In this document: positions 8,370 to 17,553 of the stretch, one piece after another
How the letters are laid out: each line of letters starts with the position of its first letter
Numbering within the stretch: position 1 is the stretch's first letter
DNA from: Caulobacter mirabilis
Lineage (GTDB): Bacteria > Pseudomonadota > Alphaproteobacteria > Caulobacterales > Caulobacteraceae
NCBI RefSeq assembly: GCF_002749615.1
Contig: NZ_CP024201.1
Location: forward strand, 3,701,001-3,765,000
Direction of reading: 5' to 3'
Length of the DNA stretch: 64,000 nt
Notes under the pieces: model-generated
Seen by the model: only the letters and a program-made list of their open reading frames with translations
The model's database searches: none
Told to the model about the DNA's origin: nothing
Made by a program: the position numbers and the translations under genes

Positions 8370-9464
8370 TCAGGCTTCACGTCGCTGCTGCGCCCGAAAG
8401 GCGCTGGGGGTCATGCCGCGGTGTTTCAGGAAGGCGGCGTTGAACGAGGACTTCGAGCTGAAGCCGGCTTCGTGAAGGACCTGTAGCATGCCCTTCCTTC
8501 CCCCCTCCGCCAGCAGACCGGCGGCGACGTCGACACGGTAACGGTTCACGAAGTCGAAGAAACGAACACCGAACTCGCGGTTGATCAGTTCGGACAGCTC
8601 CCGGGGTGTCAGCGCCAAGCGCGCCGCCAGACCCTCCAGGTTCAGTCCAGGATCAAGGTGCGGCTGGTCGCGCTCCATGACCGCGTTCAGGCGGGACAAG
8701 CGCGCATCGGTCTCGCCGTCGGCGCCGCCGGAGGCTTGTCGCAGTCGGGAGTCGGCGACGCGAAACAAGTCTGGTTCGAGCAGGGCCTTGAAGGTGATCC
8801 AGATCATCACCCCAAGAGCGTAGGTCGCGACGGCCAGTTGGGCCCAGTCGGCGACGGCCTGCGCAGGGCCGGCCAGGGCCAGCCGCTTCGCGACGCCTAG
8901 CGGCTGGGCGAGCAAGGACGAGACCAGGAGCTGCGTCAGCCAGTTGAGGGCCTTGGAACTGACGCCGACATAACGGTCGGCGAAGGCGCTCCGAACCCTC
9001 AGAAGCAACACGACGATCGCGGCGATGTAGGCGTAGTACTGCACCGCCAGGCCGGCTCGGGCGACCTGGAACTCGGGGCTGCCAATCACCGCCCCAGCGT
9101 CGAGCTGTCCCGTATAGATGCGCGGCGTCAGCAGCAGCGTGGCGGCCAGGAACGGCAGCGCATGCCAGAGCCAGCTCATGCGCAGCGCGAAGTCCGCTCG
9201 GCAGACCGCCGCGAAGTAGCCCAGGAAGAAGGGCATCTGCAGGTAGGCGAGGCTGAACCGGAACACCGACGCCTTGATCGGCAGCAGATCGTTGGCGTCG
9301 ATGAACCAGCCGCTCAGGTCGGCGGCGGTCAGGATCAGAAAGCCGGCCAGCATCCGATTGCTCAGCGCGATCCTCGACCGCGCCGCCAGCAGGAAGCCGG
9401 CCAGGATCAGGCAGATGCAGGCGGCGACGAGGCTAAAGCCGCTCAGGAGCATCGCCGCCGACAT
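8370..9464 (-). CDS. AraC-family regulator with N-terminal multi-pass membrane domain
   Basis: 364 residues. About the first 225 hold roughly seven hydrophobic segments. The last 100 carry a double helix-turn-helix AraC DNA-binding domain (LAARLALTPRELSELINREF, then VLHEAGFSSKSSFNAAFLKH and PSAFR). Such membrane-anchored AraC proteins are thought to sense a ligand in the membrane or periplasm. It is followed by the two serine hydrolase genes, which are plausible targets, and preceded only 9 nt away by the DUF885 gene. Domain assignment is firm; the regulon is inference. Confidence 0.88.
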   Translation of the reverse strand: MSAAMLLSGFSLVAACICLILAGFLLAARSRIALSNRMLAGFLILTAADLSGWFIDANDLLPIKASVFRFSLAYLQMPFFLGYFAAVCRADFALRMSWLWHALPFLAATLLLTPRIYTGQLDAGAVIGSPEFQVARAGLAVQYYAYIAAIVVLLLRVRSAFADRYVGVSSKALNWLTQLLVSSLLAQPLGVAKRLALAGPAQAVADWAQLAVATYALGVMIWITFKALLEPDLFRVADSRLRQASGGADGETDARLSRLNAVMERDQPHLDPGLNLEGLAARLALTPRELSELINREFGVRFFDFVNRYRVDVAAGLLAEGGRKGMLQVLHEAGFSSKSSFNAAFLKHRGMTPSAFRAQQRREA

Positions 9465-9473
9465 GCCCGCGAC

Positions 9474-11243
9474 CTACTTCCCAACCTTCTGCTGCGCGAT
9501 CCAGGCGTCGATCCGCCGCTCGAGCACCGCCAGCGGCAGCGACCCGTGCAGCAGGATGGCGTCGTGGAAGTCGCGCTCGCTGAACTTCTCGCCCAAGGCC
9601 TTCTGGGCCCGCTCGCGCAGCTCCACCAGCTTCAGCTCGCCGATCTTGTAGGCCAGCGCCTGGCCGGGCCAGGACACGTAGCGCTGCAGCTCGACCTCGA
9701 TGTTCACCGGCGACAGGGCGGTGTTCTCGGTGAAACAGGCGCGCGCCTGCTCCATCGACCAGCCCTTGGCGTGGATGCCGGTGTCGGCGACCAGCCGGCA
9801 GGCGCGCCACATCTCATAAGACAGCCGTCCGAACCGCTCGTAGGGATCGCGGTAGATGCCCATCTCGATGCCGAGGCGCTCGGAATAGAGCCCCCACCCT
9901 TCGCCGAAGGCGGTGACATAGAGGTCGCGGCGGAAGGCCGGGACGGCCGGTTGCTCCTGGGCCATGGCGACCTGGATGTGGTGGCCGGGCGCGCCCTCAT
10001 GCAGCACCAGCGCCGGCAGTTCGTACAACGGTCGCTCGCGCAGCGACGAGGTGTTGATCATCAGGCCGCCCGCCCGGCCCTCGCGCTGGTCGCCGGGGAA
10101 GTAGCGGCCGGTGGTGTAGCCCTCTTCGATGCTGGCCGGCACCGGCCGCACGCCGTAGCTCAGCCGGGGCAGCGTCCGGAAGTGCGCGGGCAGCCGATCG
10201 TCGACCCGCTTGGCGATCTCGCTGGCCTTCTCGAGCAGCTGCTGGCGGCTGGTGGCGTAGAAGCGGTCGTCGTTGCGCAGGAAGGTGCGGAACTCGGCCA
10301 TCGTGCCAGTGAAGCCGGCCTCGCCCTTCACCGTCTCCATCTCGGCGCGGATGCGGGCGACCTCGCGCTGGCCGATGGCGTGGACCTCGTCCGGCGTCAT
10401 GCCGGTGGTCGTGTGCTGGCGCACCAGGAAGGCGTAGTAGGCCTTGCCTTCCGGCAGGTCGGACGCGGCCAGCGACTTGCTCGCCTTGGGCAGGTATTCG
10501 TCGGCCATGAAGGTCGCGAAGGTCTTGCGGGCCGGCGCGACGCGCTGGGCGACGACCGCCTCGCCTTCCTTCAGCAGCGCGGCGCGGGTCTCGGCCGGAA
10601 TGCTCGTCGGCAGGCGGCGCAGGGGCTGCAGCAGCGGATCGTCCGCCAGCGGCGTCTCCGCCGCGCGCCTGGCGCGGGCCAGGATGCCCTCGGCGGTCGG
10701 AACCGGCTGCACGAAGCCGGTCTTCACGCCGCGCCGGGCGTTGGCGATGTTGGCGTCGTAGTAGGCCGGGATCTGGCCCAGCAGGCCGATCCAGCGCTTG
10801 GCGTCAGCCTCGTTGGCCAGCCGGGCGCCGTCGGCGCGATACAGCAGGTTGGTGTCGAAGCCGCCGTCGCTGCTGAACGGAATGCGCGCCTCGTCATAGG
10901 CGGCCAGTTCGATCTTGCCGTCGAGCGTCCAGACCAGCAGGTCGTAGGTCAGCTGCTCCTGCTCAGGCAGGGTGGTGCGGTCGATCGCCGCCAGCTTCGC
11001 CCGGACCGCCTTGTACTCCTTCAGCCGCGCCGCATCGGCGACCGGCGTGACGTCCGGCAGGGTCCAGTTGCGGGCGCCGGTGTCGACGGCCTCCTCCGAG
11101 GTCTGGGTCGCCCGCTCATAGGCGGCGACGGCCTGACTCAACGCCCCGGTCGGCGCCGTGGCCGCATACGAGGCCGTTCCGGCCATGGCGATGACGCCCG
11201 CCGCCGCCGTGGCGAGAACGAAGCGACGCAAATCGACGGGCAT
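9474..11243 (-). CDS. DUF885-family secreted putative metallopeptidase
   Basis: 589 residues from ATG 11243, which has a strong AGGGGAGGGG Shine-Dalgarno. The frame is open further upstream but without a ribosome site. The N-terminus MPVDLRRFVLATAAAGV... ending in SYA is a signal peptide. The hallmark HEGAPGHH sits at residues 415-422, a zinc-site motif related to HExxH in the DUF885 family. No substrate is established for the family, although peptidase activity is expected. It ends 9 nt before the AraC gene. Confidence 0.87.
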   Translation of the reverse strand: MPVDLRRFVLATAAAGVIAMAGTASYAATAPTGALSQAVAAYERATQTSEEAVDTGARNWTLPDVTPVADAARLKEYKAVRAKLAAIDRTTLPEQEQLTYDLLVWTLDGKIELAAYDEARIPFSSDGGFDTNLLYRADGARLANEADAKRWIGLLGQIPAYYDANIANARRGVKTGFVQPVPTAEGILARARRAAETPLADDPLLQPLRRLPTSIPAETRAALLKEGEAVVAQRVAPARKTFATFMADEYLPKASKSLAASDLPEGKAYYAFLVRQHTTTGMTPDEVHAIGQREVARIRAEMETVKGEAGFTGTMAEFRTFLRNDDRFYATSRQQLLEKASEIAKRVDDRLPAHFRTLPRLSYGVRPVPASIEEGYTTGRYFPGDQREGRAGGLMINTSSLRERPLYELPALVLHEGAPGHHIQVAMAQEQPAVPAFRRDLYVTAFGEGWGLYSERLGIEMGIYRDPYERFGRLSYEMWRACRLVADTGIHAKGWSMEQARACFTENTALSPVNIEVELQRYVSWPGQALAYKIGELKLVELRERAQKALGEKFSERDFHDAILLHGSLPLAVLERRIDAWIAQQKVGK

Positions 11244-11300
11244 ACGGCCCCTCCCCTTTGTGGTTTCCGCCAACGGAACACACCCGTCGGCGGGTTTCAA

Positions 11301-12716
11301 TCAGCCCAGGTCCCAGGCCTGCCGCGCCGTCTCGATTCGATCGAGCTTGGCGTTCAGCGGTCCCCAGTCGTCGTCGGCGTCGATCGCCGACCACAGCGCC
11401 TCGACCTCGTCGATCAGCATCTCCTCGGGCTCCGGCCCGGCGAACATGTCGTGCTCCAGCCGTTCCGGACGATGCGGTTCGAAATCCGCCAGCAGTCGCC
11501 GGAAGTCCGCGAAGCCCTCGTCGGCGTAGAGGTCGCCGCGCGGGCCGGCGAGCGCTCGCCGCTCGTCGCCGCAGAACCAGTCGAAGAAGAACGGCTCCCA
11601 TCGCAGCCGATCGCCGCCGGCCTGCAGCGCGCGGAAGGCGGCGTTGACCAGATCGACATCGGCGTCCGCGTCGCGTCCCCGAAGACCCAGGCGCATCAGC
11701 ATCGACCGCCGCAGCTCATCCCGATAGGCGACGCCGAAACCGTTCAGAGCGGCGATCAGCGCCTCGTGTTCCGCGACCAGGGTCAGGCAGCCGGCGAGCT
11801 GCTGCAGGTTCCAGAACGCCGCCTCGGGTTGGCGACCGAAACTGTAGAGCCCGCTGTGATCGAAATAGGCGGCGGTGAAGTTGGGGTCGTTCCGCGGCAG
11901 GAACCGCCAGGGGCCGTAGTCGAAGCTCTCGCCGGTCACGACCATGTTGTCGCTGTTCAGCACCCCATGGACGAAGCCGGCCGCCATCCAGCGCGAGACC
12001 AGCCGCGCCGTGCGTGCAACCACAGCCTCCAGCAGCGCGACCGGCCGGTCGGCGGCGCCGGCCAGTTCGGGGAAATAGGCGTCGATACAGTGGTCGACCA
12101 GCACCCCGACGTTGTCCGCGCGGTCCAGGTAGGCCTGGCGCTGAAAGGTCCCGAAGCGGATGTGGCTGTGCGAGAGCCGGACGAGCACGGACGAGCGGGT
12201 CGGGCTGGGTTCGTCATTGCGGGCCAGCTGCTCGCCGGTCTCGATCAGGGAGAAGGCGCGGCTGGTCGGGACGCCCAGCGCCTCCAGCATCCCGGCGGCC
12301 AGGATCTCGCGCATGCCGCCCTTCAGCGTCAGGCGGCCGTCGCCCTGGCGCGACCAGGGCGTCTGGCCCGAGCCTTTGGTCGCCAGGTCCAGCAGCCGAT
12401 CCGCGCCCGCCTCGCGCAGCTGCGCGAACAGGAAGCCGCGCCCGTCGCCGAGGTCGGGGTTGTAGCTGCGGAACTGGTGCCCGTGATAGCGCATCGCCAG
12501 CGGCCGCGGCTGATTGCCCGGCAGCGGCTCGAACCGGCCGAAATGGGCGACCCATTCGGCGTCGGTCAGAGCCTCCAGGCCGACGGTCGCCGCCGCCCGG
12601 TCGTTCCGCCGCCGAAGGAGGGTCTTCGGGAAGTCGGCCGGCTCCACCGGGTCCGAGAACTCCGGGCCCAGCGCCATGAAGCGCGGATCGGGACGGTACG
12701 ACGACGAGACCGGCAT
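11301..12716 (-). CDS. selO: Protein adenylyltransferase SelO (YdiU/UPF0061 family)
   Basis: 471 residues from ATG 12716. Family signatures are clear: RYHGHQFRSYNPDLGDGRG near the N-terminus, ATKGSGQTPWSRQGDGRLTLKGG for nucleotide binding, and the pseudokinase catalytic stretch HGVLNSDNM followed by FDYGPWRF. SelO transfers AMP to protein Ser/Thr/Tyr residues and has been linked to redox stress. The C-terminal CxxC found in some homologues is absent here; the protein ends in ARQAWDLG. It is divergent from nhaA, with 82 nt between the starts. Confidence 0.94.
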   Translation of the reverse strand: MPVSSSYRPDPRFMALGPEFSDPVEPADFPKTLLRRRNDRAAATVGLEALTDAEWVAHFGRFEPLPGNQPRPLAMRYHGHQFRSYNPDLGDGRGFLFAQLREAGADRLLDLATKGSGQTPWSRQGDGRLTLKGGMREILAAGMLEALGVPTSRAFSLIETGEQLARNDEPSPTRSSVLVRLSHSHIRFGTFQRQAYLDRADNVGVLVDHCIDAYFPELAGAADRPVALLEAVVARTARLVSRWMAAGFVHGVLNSDNMVVTGESFDYGPWRFLPRNDPNFTAAYFDHSGLYSFGRQPEAAFWNLQQLAGCLTLVAEHEALIAALNGFGVAYRDELRRSMLMRLGLRGRDADADVDLVNAAFRALQAGGDRLRWEPFFFDWFCGDERRALAGPRGDLYADEGFADFRRLLADFEPHRPERLEHDMFAGPEPEEMLIDEVEALWSAIDADDDWGPLNAKLDRIETARQAWDLG

Positions 12717-12798
12717 GCCCCGGTCATGGCCCCCGGAATCGACGCGCGCAAGTCCGGTTTTGGTTGGGTCGACCGGCCTCGCATGGTAGCCCGACCCC

Positions 12799-13977
12799 AT
12801 GGCTCGCCGACTAACCCTAGACTTCCTGAAGACGGAGGCCGCGTCCGGCCTCATCCTCGCGACCGCCGCCGTCGTGGCCGTGATCCTGGCCAACTCGCCC
12901 TGGCGGGACGCCTATTTCGCGTTCGTGAAGGCTCCCTTCACGATCCAGTTCGGCGCGTTCGAAGAAACCAAGTCCGTCCTGAAGTGGACCAAGGACGGCC
13001 TGATGGCCGTGTTCTTCTTCACCGTCGGCATGGAGATCAAGTACGAGATCCTGCGCGGCGAGCTGTCCAACATGCGCAAGCTGGCCATGCCCGTCTTCGC
13101 CGCGATCGGCGGCATGGCGGTCCCTGCGCTGGTCTATCTGGCCTTCAATCTCGGCGAGGGCGGCTCGCCGACCGGCTGGCCGATTCCGGCGGCGACGGAT
13201 ATCGCCTTCGCCCTGGCCGCCCTGGCCATCGCGGCGCCGAAGGCCCCGACTTCGCTGCGCGTGTTCCTGCTGACCCTGGCCATCGCGGACGACCTCGGCG
13301 CAGTGGCGCTGATCGCGATCCTGTTCACCAGCGACCTGAACCTGCTGTCCCTGGCCGGCGCGGCCGCGGGCCTGGGCGTGCTCACCTGGATGGGCCGCTG
13401 GAAGTCGATCCCGCCGCTGCTGTTCGCCGCCGTGTTCCTGGTCGTCTGGGTGTTCACGCTGGAGTCCGGCGTGAACACCTCGCTGGCCGGCGTCGCCGCA
13501 GCGCTGACCGTGCCGATCGCCCCGCGCCGCCCCGGCGAGGAAGGCGTGCTGAAACACTACATGCATTCGCTGCACCCGTACGTCGCCTACGGCATCCTGC
13601 CTTTCTTCGCCTTCGTGGCGGCGGGCTTCTCGTTCGACAGCTTCGGCGGCGGCGACGGCCTGCTGGCGCCCCTGCCGCTCGGCATCCTGGCGGGCCTGGC
13701 GCTCGGCAAGCCGATCGGCGTGTTCGGGGCCGCCTTCCTGACCGCCAAGCTCAAGCTGGGCCAGCCGCCCAGCGGCGCCGGCTGGCTCGAACTCCTCGGC
13801 GTCTCCATGCTCTGCGGCGTGGGCTTCACCATGAGCCTGTTCATCGGCGGCCTGGCCTTCCCGGCCGGAAACGCCACGGCGGAGGTCCAGCTGGGCGTCA
13901 TCGCCGGCTCGATCCTGTCGGTGCTGCTCGGCGTCCTGACACTCAAGCTTGCGGAATTTCGACAGCCCCGTCAGTGA
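12799..13977 (+). CDS. nhaA: Na+/H+ antiporter NhaA
   Basis: 392 residues with about 11-12 membrane segments. Diagnostic motifs are FFTVGMEIKYE, the IPAATDIAFALAAL segment and TLAIADDLGAV, whose two adjacent Asp residues bind Na+ and H+ in NhaA. It exchanges two protons for one sodium ion across the inner membrane and supports pH and sodium homeostasis. It starts at ATG 12799. It is transcribed away from selO and ends about 200 nt before the TonB receptor. Confidence 0.95.
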   Translation: MARRLTLDFLKTEAASGLILATAAVVAVILANSPWRDAYFAFVKAPFTIQFGAFEETKSVLKWTKDGLMAVFFFTVGMEIKYEILRGELSNMRKLAMPVFAAIGGMAVPALVYLAFNLGEGGSPTGWPIPAATDIAFALAALAIAAPKAPTSLRVFLLTLAIADDLGAVALIAILFTSDLNLLSLAGAAAGLGVLTWMGRWKSIPPLLFAAVFLVVWVFTLESGVNTSLAGVAAALTVPIAPRRPGEEGVLKHYMHSLHPYVAYGILPFFAFVAAGFSFDSFGGGDGLLAPLPLGILAGLALGKPIGVFGAAFLTAKLKLGQPPSGAGWLELLGVSMLCGVGFTMSLFIGGLAFPAGNATAEVQLGVIAGSILSVLLGVLTLKLAEFRQPRQ

Positions 13978-14048
13978 ACCTCGTTTTTTGACGGTCGTGC
14001 TGTCACCTTCGCGACACGAAACCGCCATTTCCGTTGCGTCACAAGGGT

Positions 14049-14080
14049 TTGACGGTTGCGCAGGGTTCCCGGCTCACCGT
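14049..14080 (+). promoter_or_regulatory. Weak candidate promoter for the second TonB receptor
   Basis: TTGACG at 14049-14054 matches the -35 box of the Caulobacter housekeeping sigma factor. A GCTCACC at about 14072 is a poor -10. It lies within the 201-nt gap between nhaA and the receptor. No riboswitch or other structured leader was recognised in that gap. Confidence 0.25.
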
Positions 14081-14178
14081 AGGTGAACATCGTGCAGTTA
14101 ACGTGGGTCACCAATGGCTCACGAGGCTGCCGAAAACCGCGCGGGCTCCCCACCAGCGCCAACAACACGGGACAGGAA

Positions 14179-16728
14179 ATGCGTTTCTCCAAAGTGCTTC
14201 GCGCGTCGGCGTCCGCCGTCGTGCTCTCCTCGCTGGCCGCCGGCGTCGCCTACGCCCAGGACCAGGGCGAGAGCGCGACCGTCGACGCCATCATCGTCAC
14301 CGCCACCAAGCGTGAGCAGAGCCTGCAGGACGTGCCCGTCGTGGTCACGGCGGTCAGCGGCCAACTGATGCAGGACGCCGGCGTCAAGGACATCAAGGAT
14401 CTGACGATCCTCACCCCCGGCCTCACCGTCACCTCGACCTCCAACGAAACCGTCACCACCGCCCGCATCCGCGGCGTCGGCACCGTCGGCGACAACCCCG
14501 GCCTGGAATCCTCGGTCGGCGTCGTGATCGACGGAGTCTACCGCCCCCGCAACGGCGTCAGCTTCGGCGACCTGGGCGAACTTGAGCGGGTCGAAGTGCT
14601 GAAAGGTCCGCAGGGCACCCTGTTCGGCAAGAACACCTCGGCCGGCGTCATCAACATCATCACCAAGGAGCCGGAGTTCACCTTCGGCGGCTCCGCCGAA
14701 CTGACCGCCGGCAACTACGGCGCCATCGGCGGCTCGGTCTCGGTGACCGGCCCGATCGTCGAAGACAAGATGGCCGGCCGCCTGTTCTTCGCCAAGCGCC
14801 AGCGCGACGGCTACCTGGACGTGGTGACCGGCCCCGGCCCGCGCACCCAGAACGACGACGTCAACCAGGACTTCTGGACCCTCCGCGGCCAGCTGCTCAT
14901 CACCCCGACCGACGACATCACCCTGAAGGTCATCGGCGACTACACCAAGCGTGACGAGTCCTGCTGCCTCGGCACCCAGCTCTACGTCGGTCAGGCGGCC
15001 GCCTCGCGCGCCAACATGATCAACGCGGTGCGTCCGGGCTCGATCGACACGACGAACACGCCGTTCGACCGCAAGGCCTACGCCAACCGCAACACCACCC
15101 AGGCCATCGAGGACAAGGGCCTGTCGGTGGAAGCCAACTGGGACATCACGCCCGACGTGACGATGACCTCGGTCACCGCGCTGCGTCAGTGGCGCGCCGA
15201 GACCGCCCAGGACTCCGACTTCACCGCCGCCGACATCGCTTACCGGCCGGACGACGGCAGCAACTTCGTCGAGTTCAAGCAGTTCTCGCAGGAAATCCGG
15301 TTCGCCGGCACGACCGAGCGCCTGGACTGGCTGGTCGGCGCCTTCTACGCCAATGAAGAGCTGAACAGCCGTTCGGTCCTGAAGTACGGCTCCGACTACT
15401 ACGCCTACTTCGACGGCCGGGTGCTCGGCGGCGCGCCGATGATCCTCGGCCTGGCCCCCGGCACGATCCACCAGGCCGGCTCGGGCTCGGACGACCGCTA
15501 TGCGCAGAAGGACAAGACCTTCGCGCTGTTCACCGACAACACCTGGGCGTTCACCGACGCCCTGAAGCTGACGGTCGGCCTGCGCTACACCAACAGCGAC
15601 AAGGAACTGGTCACCAAGTACAACACCACCGGCGCCTCCTGCCGCCAGGGCGAACTCGGCCTGGGCACGCTGGTCACCTACTTCGTGAACGCCGGCATGG
15701 CCCCGGCGGCGGCGCAGGCCCAGGCGATCAAGGTCGTCGGCGGCCTCTGCCTGAACAGCCAGAACGCCGACTTCGACAACATCAACGGCGGCAATCCGTT
15801 CAAGCAGAGCACGTCGGAAGAGGAGGTCACCGGCACGGTCAAGCTGTCGTACAAGATCAACGACGACATCATGACCTATGCGTCCTACGCGCGGGGCTAC
15901 AAGGGCGGCGGCTTCAACCTGGACCGCTCGTCGATCGCCTGCCCTCCGGGCGGCCGTCCGACGAAGACCGCGGCCGGCGTGGCCTGCACCAACGGCACCC
16001 CGCTGCTCGACTTCCAGGCCAACCCGAACACCAGCTTCGCGCCGGAGTTCGCGGACTCCTACGAGCTGGGCATCAAGACGAAGTGGTTCAACAACAGCCT
16101 GCTGCTGAACGGTACGATCTTCTATCAGGAGTATACCGACTTCCAGCTGAACACCTTCGTGGGCACGGCCTTCATCGTCGAGACCATCCCCGAGGTGACG
16201 TCCAAGGGCGTCGACGCCGACTTCGTCTGGTTCACCCCGGTGCAGGGTCTGTCGATGCAGGGCGGCGTGACCTACGCCAAGACCGAGTACGGCAAGTTCA
16301 CCGCCCTGGACCTGCAGGACCCGTCGCGCTTCGCCAGCCTGTACCGCCTGCCCGGCGCGCAGATGTCGTTCGCGCCGGAATGGTCGGGTTCGGTCGCGGC
16401 CACCTACGAGCGTGACATCGGCGACAGCCTGCTGTTCCGCGGCAACGTCTCGGCCAAGTACACTTCCAAGTACAACACCGGCTCGGACCTGCACCCGGCC
16501 AAGGAGCAAGGCGCCTTCACCCTGGTGAACGCCCGCGTCTCTATCGGCGCGCAGGACGACCGCTGGGCGGTCGAGCTGTGGTCGAACAACCTGTTCGACG
16601 AGGACTACCTGCAGGTCGGCTTCAACGGCCCGTTCCAGGTCGACGAAGCGAACGACAGCGTCAGCGTCTACAACGCCTTCCTGGGCGCCCCGCGCACCTA
16701 CGGCGTGACCCTGCGCAGCAAGTTCTAA
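14179..16728 (+). CDS. TonB-dependent outer-membrane receptor (no STN domain)
   Basis: 849 residues from ATG 14179, preceded by GGGACAGGA; the frame is open upstream but lacks a ribosome site. Signal peptide 1-26 ends in AYA. The TonB-box-like DAIIVTATKR is at 36-45, followed by a plug domain with RVEVLKGPQGTLFGKNTSAG and a 22-stranded-type barrel ending in TLRSKF. Without an STN domain it is unlikely to signal through FecR. It belongs to the large receptor class expanded in Caulobacterales and sphingomonads, whose substrates are mostly unknown. It stands alone between nhaA and an AraC gene and has its own terminator. Confidence 0.94.
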   Translation: MRFSKVLRASASAVVLSSLAAGVAYAQDQGESATVDAIIVTATKREQSLQDVPVVVTAVSGQLMQDAGVKDIKDLTILTPGLTVTSTSNETVTTARIRGVGTVGDNPGLESSVGVVIDGVYRPRNGVSFGDLGELERVEVLKGPQGTLFGKNTSAGVINIITKEPEFTFGGSAELTAGNYGAIGGSVSVTGPIVEDKMAGRLFFAKRQRDGYLDVVTGPGPRTQNDDVNQDFWTLRGQLLITPTDDITLKVIGDYTKRDESCCLGTQLYVGQAAASRANMINAVRPGSIDTTNTPFDRKAYANRNTTQAIEDKGLSVEANWDITPDVTMTSVTALRQWRAETAQDSDFTAADIAYRPDDGSNFVEFKQFSQEIRFAGTTERLDWLVGAFYANEELNSRSVLKYGSDYYAYFDGRVLGGAPMILGLAPGTIHQAGSGSDDRYAQKDKTFALFTDNTWAFTDALKLTVGLRYTNSDKELVTKYNTTGASCRQGELGLGTLVTYFVNAGMAPAAAQAQAIKVVGGLCLNSQNADFDNINGGNPFKQSTSEEEVTGTVKLSYKINDDIMTYASYARGYKGGGFNLDRSSIACPPGGRPTKTAAGVACTNGTPLLDFQANPNTSFAPEFADSYELGIKTKWFNNSLLLNGTIFYQEYTDFQLNTFVGTAFIVETIPEVTSKGVDADFVWFTPVQGLSMQGGVTYAKTEYGKFTALDLQDPSRFASLYRLPGAQMSFAPEWSGSVAATYERDIGDSLLFRGNVSAKYTSKYNTGSDLHPAKEQGAFTLVNARVSIGAQDDRWAVELWSNNLFDEDYLQVGFNGPFQVDEANDSVSVYNAFLGAPRTYGVTLRSKF

Positions 16729-16754
16729 GTCGGAACCGCTACGCGTAAGAGATC

Positions 16755-16785
16755 GGGCCGTCCGGACCTCCGGGCGGCCCTTTTT
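16755..16785 (+). terminator. Intrinsic terminator after the TonB receptor
   Basis: Eleven-base arms GGGCCGTCCGG (16755-16765) and CCGGGCGGCCC (16770-16780), with one G-T pair and a 4-nt loop, are followed by TTTTTCTT. This is a textbook rho-independent terminator 27 nt past the stop codon. Confidence 0.92.
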
Positions 16786-16839
16786 CTTGCCGGGATTTCA
16801 CTGGCGCGAACCTCTCCGGTCCGTCAGCCTGCAGGCCAC

Positions 16840-17544
16840 ATGAGCCACACCGTCGACACCCTGCCGCTCCGACAAGGACTGGCCCGCGGCTGGACGCCCC
16901 GGCACCGCCACGCGGGGGGCTATGCGGCGATCGTGCTGCGCGGCGGCTATCTCGAGGCGGGCGACGCCGGGCGACGCCGGGTCTCTGCCGGGGAGGCTAT
17001 CCTCCACGACCGCTTCTCGGCCCACGCCAACAGCATCGACGGCCAGGACGTTCAGGTCCTGAACCTGCCGCTGCCCGGCGACCTCGTCTCGCCGGCGCAT
17101 TTCGTGAAGATCGGCGACATCGACGCCCTCGCCCGGGCAGCCGAAACCAGTCTGCAGGACGCCGTCGATCTTGTGCTGGCCGACCTGAAACCCCTCCCTC
17201 CGCCCGCCGCGGACTGGCCGGACCTTCTGGCCGAAGCGCTGCGTTCGCCCTCGCCCGTCGTCCTGGGCGACTGGGCCCGCAACCACGGCCTGGCCCCGGC
17301 CACCGTCTCGCGCGGCTTCCGGCAGGCGTTCGGCGTCTCGCCCGTCCGCTATCAGCTCGAGGCGCGCGGCCTGGCCGCCTGGCGAGCCCTGGCGGGGGGA
17401 CAGCCGCTGGCCGCCCTCGCCGCCGACCTGGGCTTCGCCGACCAGGCCCACATGACCCGGATCGTCTCCGCCCTGACCGGCCGCTCTCCCGGCGCCTGGC
17501 GCAGGTCAAATCCGTTCAAGATCGAGGCCGCCGCCTTCGCCTAG
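16840..17544 (+). CDS. AraC-family transcriptional regulator with cupin-like sensor domain
   Basis: 234 residues. The N-terminal half (HRHAGGYAAIVLRGGYLEAG) resembles a cupin-type ligand pocket. The C-terminal 95 residues form the double helix-turn-helix (LGDWARNHGLAPATVSRGFRQAFGVSP and AADLGFADQAHMTRIVSALTG). It ends 9 nt before a gene for a secreted HExxH protein, so the two are probably one transcription unit and the regulator may control it. The small length is typical of AraC proteins with a compact sensor. Confidence 0.88.
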   Translation: MSHTVDTLPLRQGLARGWTPRHRHAGGYAAIVLRGGYLEAGDAGRRRVSAGEAILHDRFSAHANSIDGQDVQVLNLPLPGDLVSPAHFVKIGDIDALARAAETSLQDAVDLVLADLKPLPPPAADWPDLLAEALRSPSPVVLGDWARNHGLAPATVSRGFRQAFGVSPVRYQLEARGLAAWRALAGGQPLAALAADLGFADQAHMTRIVSALTGRSPGAWRRSNPFKIEAAAFA

Positions 17545-17553
17545 ATCGGGGGC

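Noticed and set aside
9162..13991. A 1609-codon plus-strand open frame across AraC, DUF885, SelO and nhaA
   Set aside because: It has no domain content, crosses four well-supported genes in antisense or in the wrong frame, and changes character at every gene boundary.
13978..14178. Riboswitch or structured leader before the second TonB receptor
   Set aside because: The 201-nt leader shows none of the conserved cores I can recognise, such as a B12 box.
14119..16509. Long minus-strand frame opposite the second TonB receptor
   Set aside because: Composition is typical of antisense GC-rich frames; the plus strand gene has a ribosome site, signal peptide and terminator.
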